Below, one piece after another: positions 63,001-64,000 of a stretch of DNA of 64,000 nt; position 1 is the stretch's first letter, and the number at the start of each line of letters is the position of its first letter. The position numbers were made by a program, and so were the translations under genes. A model generated the notes under the pieces. The model was not told where the DNA came from, did not search any database, and saw only the letters and a list, made by a program, of their open reading frames with translations. The stretch comes from Haliea sp964022665 (GTDB lineage: Bacteria; Pseudomonadota; Gammaproteobacteria; Pseudomonadales; Halieaceae), in contig CAXIDF010000016.1 in the NCBI GenBank assembly GCA_964022665.1, forward strand, positions 26,635 to 90,634, given 5' to 3'.

Positions 63001-64000
63001 ATGCCTGAGCAACAACCTCGCATTGTCATTCTCGGCGCCGGCATGGCCGGCATACTCGCTGGCATTCGCCTGCAGGACCTGGGCTACCAGAACATCACCC
63101 TGTATGAAAAAGCCGACAGGGTCGGCGGCACCTGGCGCGAGAATACGTACCCGGGACTGACCTGTGACGTCCCCTCGCACTTCTACACCTACAGCTTCGA
63201 GCGCAACCCGGACTGGACTCGTCACCTGCCTCCCGGGCCTGAAATCCAGTCCTATTTTGAACGTACGGCGCACAAATACGGCATCAATGAACTCACCCGT
63301 TTCGGTGAAGAGTGCAGCGATGCCAGCTACCGCGATGGCCGCTGGCAGCTGCAATTTGCCAGCGGCCATACGGATGTCGCCGACATTCTCATCGCGGCAA
63401 CGGGTGTATTGCATCAGCCCAACTACCCGGATATTCCCGGCGCCGAAAGCTTCCAGGGCGCCCTGTTCCACAGCGCCCGCTGGGATCACAGTGTCGCACT
63501 GGAGGGCAAGCGCATCGGCGTCATCGGCAACGGCTCGACCGGCGTGCAGATTGTTTCAGCGCTGGCCGGAAAAGCAGCCCAGCTGGAACACTATCAGCGC
63601 ACGCCACAGTGGATCATGCCGGTGGAAAACGGCCGCTTCAGCGAAGAGGAGCGCGCCGCATTTCGCGACCCGGAGGTGCTGGCCAAGGCGATGAACGTCG
63701 ACGAGTACATGGCGGCGGTGGAGGCCTACACGCAATCAATTACCGATATTGAATCGGAGGCGTCACAGGCCATGGCACAAGCCTGCCGTGACAATCTGGA
63801 GCAATCGGTCGCCGACCCCGTGCTGCGCGAGCAACTGCGCCCTGATCATCTGCCTCTGTGCAAACGGCTGATCTTCTCACCCGACTATTACCAGGCCATA
63901 CAACATCCGCAGGCCTGCTTGGTGAGCAATGGTATCCAGGAGATCTAAGCCAACGGCATCCGCACCGTGGATGGCGAGCTGCATGAACTGGATGTCATTG
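63001..64000 (+). pseudogene. Baeyer-Villiger-type flavin monooxygenase, interrupted by an in-frame TAA; runs off the window
   Basis: The first 315 codons encode an FAD monooxygenase: FAD loop GAGMAGI, EKADRVGGTWREN, the signature FQGALFHSARWDH (FxGxxxHxxxW) and the NADP loop GNGSTGVQI. After the residues NGIQEI a TAA at 63946 stops the frame, yet the same frame continues as ANGIRTVDGELHELDVI, just what family members carry there. The gene would run on beyond 64000. A nonsense mutation (possibly CAA to TAA) or a sequencing error is likely. It faces the AraC-type regulator. Confidence 0.7.

Noticed and set aside
20399..63948. TAA being read as a sense codon (Gln) in this organism
   Set aside because: TAA ends several clearly complete genes here, for example at 3681 and at 18447 just before a strong terminator. 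So the interrupted genes are better explained by mutation or error.

Overview
The window is high-GC DNA from what looks like a free-living, probably marine gammaproteobacterium. The evidence is the gene content: a CpxRA-type pair, an HsbR/HsbA-type signalling pair, HrpA, MnmC, DusA and MlaA, together with steroid- or hydrophobic-compound-type catabolic genes as seen in Halieaceae and related Cellvibrionales. The taxon is inferred from this mix; there is no rRNA gene in the window. Genes are densely packed. After start correction no intergenic stretch exceeds 300 bases; the largest are about 40877-41117, 56271-56504, 5710-5937, 22358-22573 and 52760-52974.

Layout. (1) 21-6843: a leftward, largely overlapping operon for CoA-thioester catabolism: two DUF35 proteins, two thiolase-fold proteins without the nucleophilic Cys, an acyl-CoA synthetase and a crotonase. 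It diverges from an extradiol dioxygenase, so together they look like side-chain plus ring degradation of a steroid-like or aromatic substrate. (2) 6848-9831: periplasmic binding protein, MFS transporter and RIO1-like kinase. (3) 9979-17314: a nine-gene Mrp-type cation/proton antiporter operon with three antiporter-like subunits, a fused MbhD/E-MrpB protein and a small two-helix protein that is easily missed. (4) 17431-22357: lipoprotein, tRNA-Ala(GGC), serine dehydratase, a broken sulfotransferase and gltX. (5) 22529-26279: an Fe(III) ABC importer behind a Fur-like site. (6) 26284-33931: PhyH-type dioxygenase, HDOD protein, ABM monooxygenase, DusA, transaldolase, TerB-like protein, the HsbA/HsbR pair and MlaA. 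(7) 34007-35923: a compact RiPP operon of the bufferin/oxazolin (MNIO, DUF692) type whose precursor carries eight EGKCG motifs. (8) 36052-46911: HrpA, MaoC hydratase, an unknown protein, MnmC, glutamine cyclotransferase and a PreP-type M16C protease. (9) 46923-49649: Spy/CpxP-like protein diverging from a CpxR/CpxA pair across a perfect CpxR box. (10) 49707-59239: TauD-like dioxygenase, Na+/alanine symporter and a second catabolic block (three SDRs, Old Yellow Enzyme, SnoaL-like protein, Rieske oxygenase) and a DASS/SLC13 carrier. (11) 59332-64000: DUF3604 protein, cold-shock protein, and an AraC-type regulator diverging from a Baeyer-Villiger-type monooxygenase across an inverted repeat.

The most interesting item is the multi-EGKCG RiPP operon. 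Next are the four-gene DUF35/thiolase-fold cluster with one zinc-ribbon and one zinc-less DUF35 partner, the Mrp operon whose third antiporter-like subunit lacks the trans-membrane lysine, and the HsbR-like phosphatase whose receiver has Glu at the phospho-acceptor position. Two genes (a sulfotransferase and the monooxygenase) are each interrupted by an in-frame TAA with homologous-looking sequence continuing beyond it. All functional statements come from reading motifs and recalled family knowledge; no database search was run.
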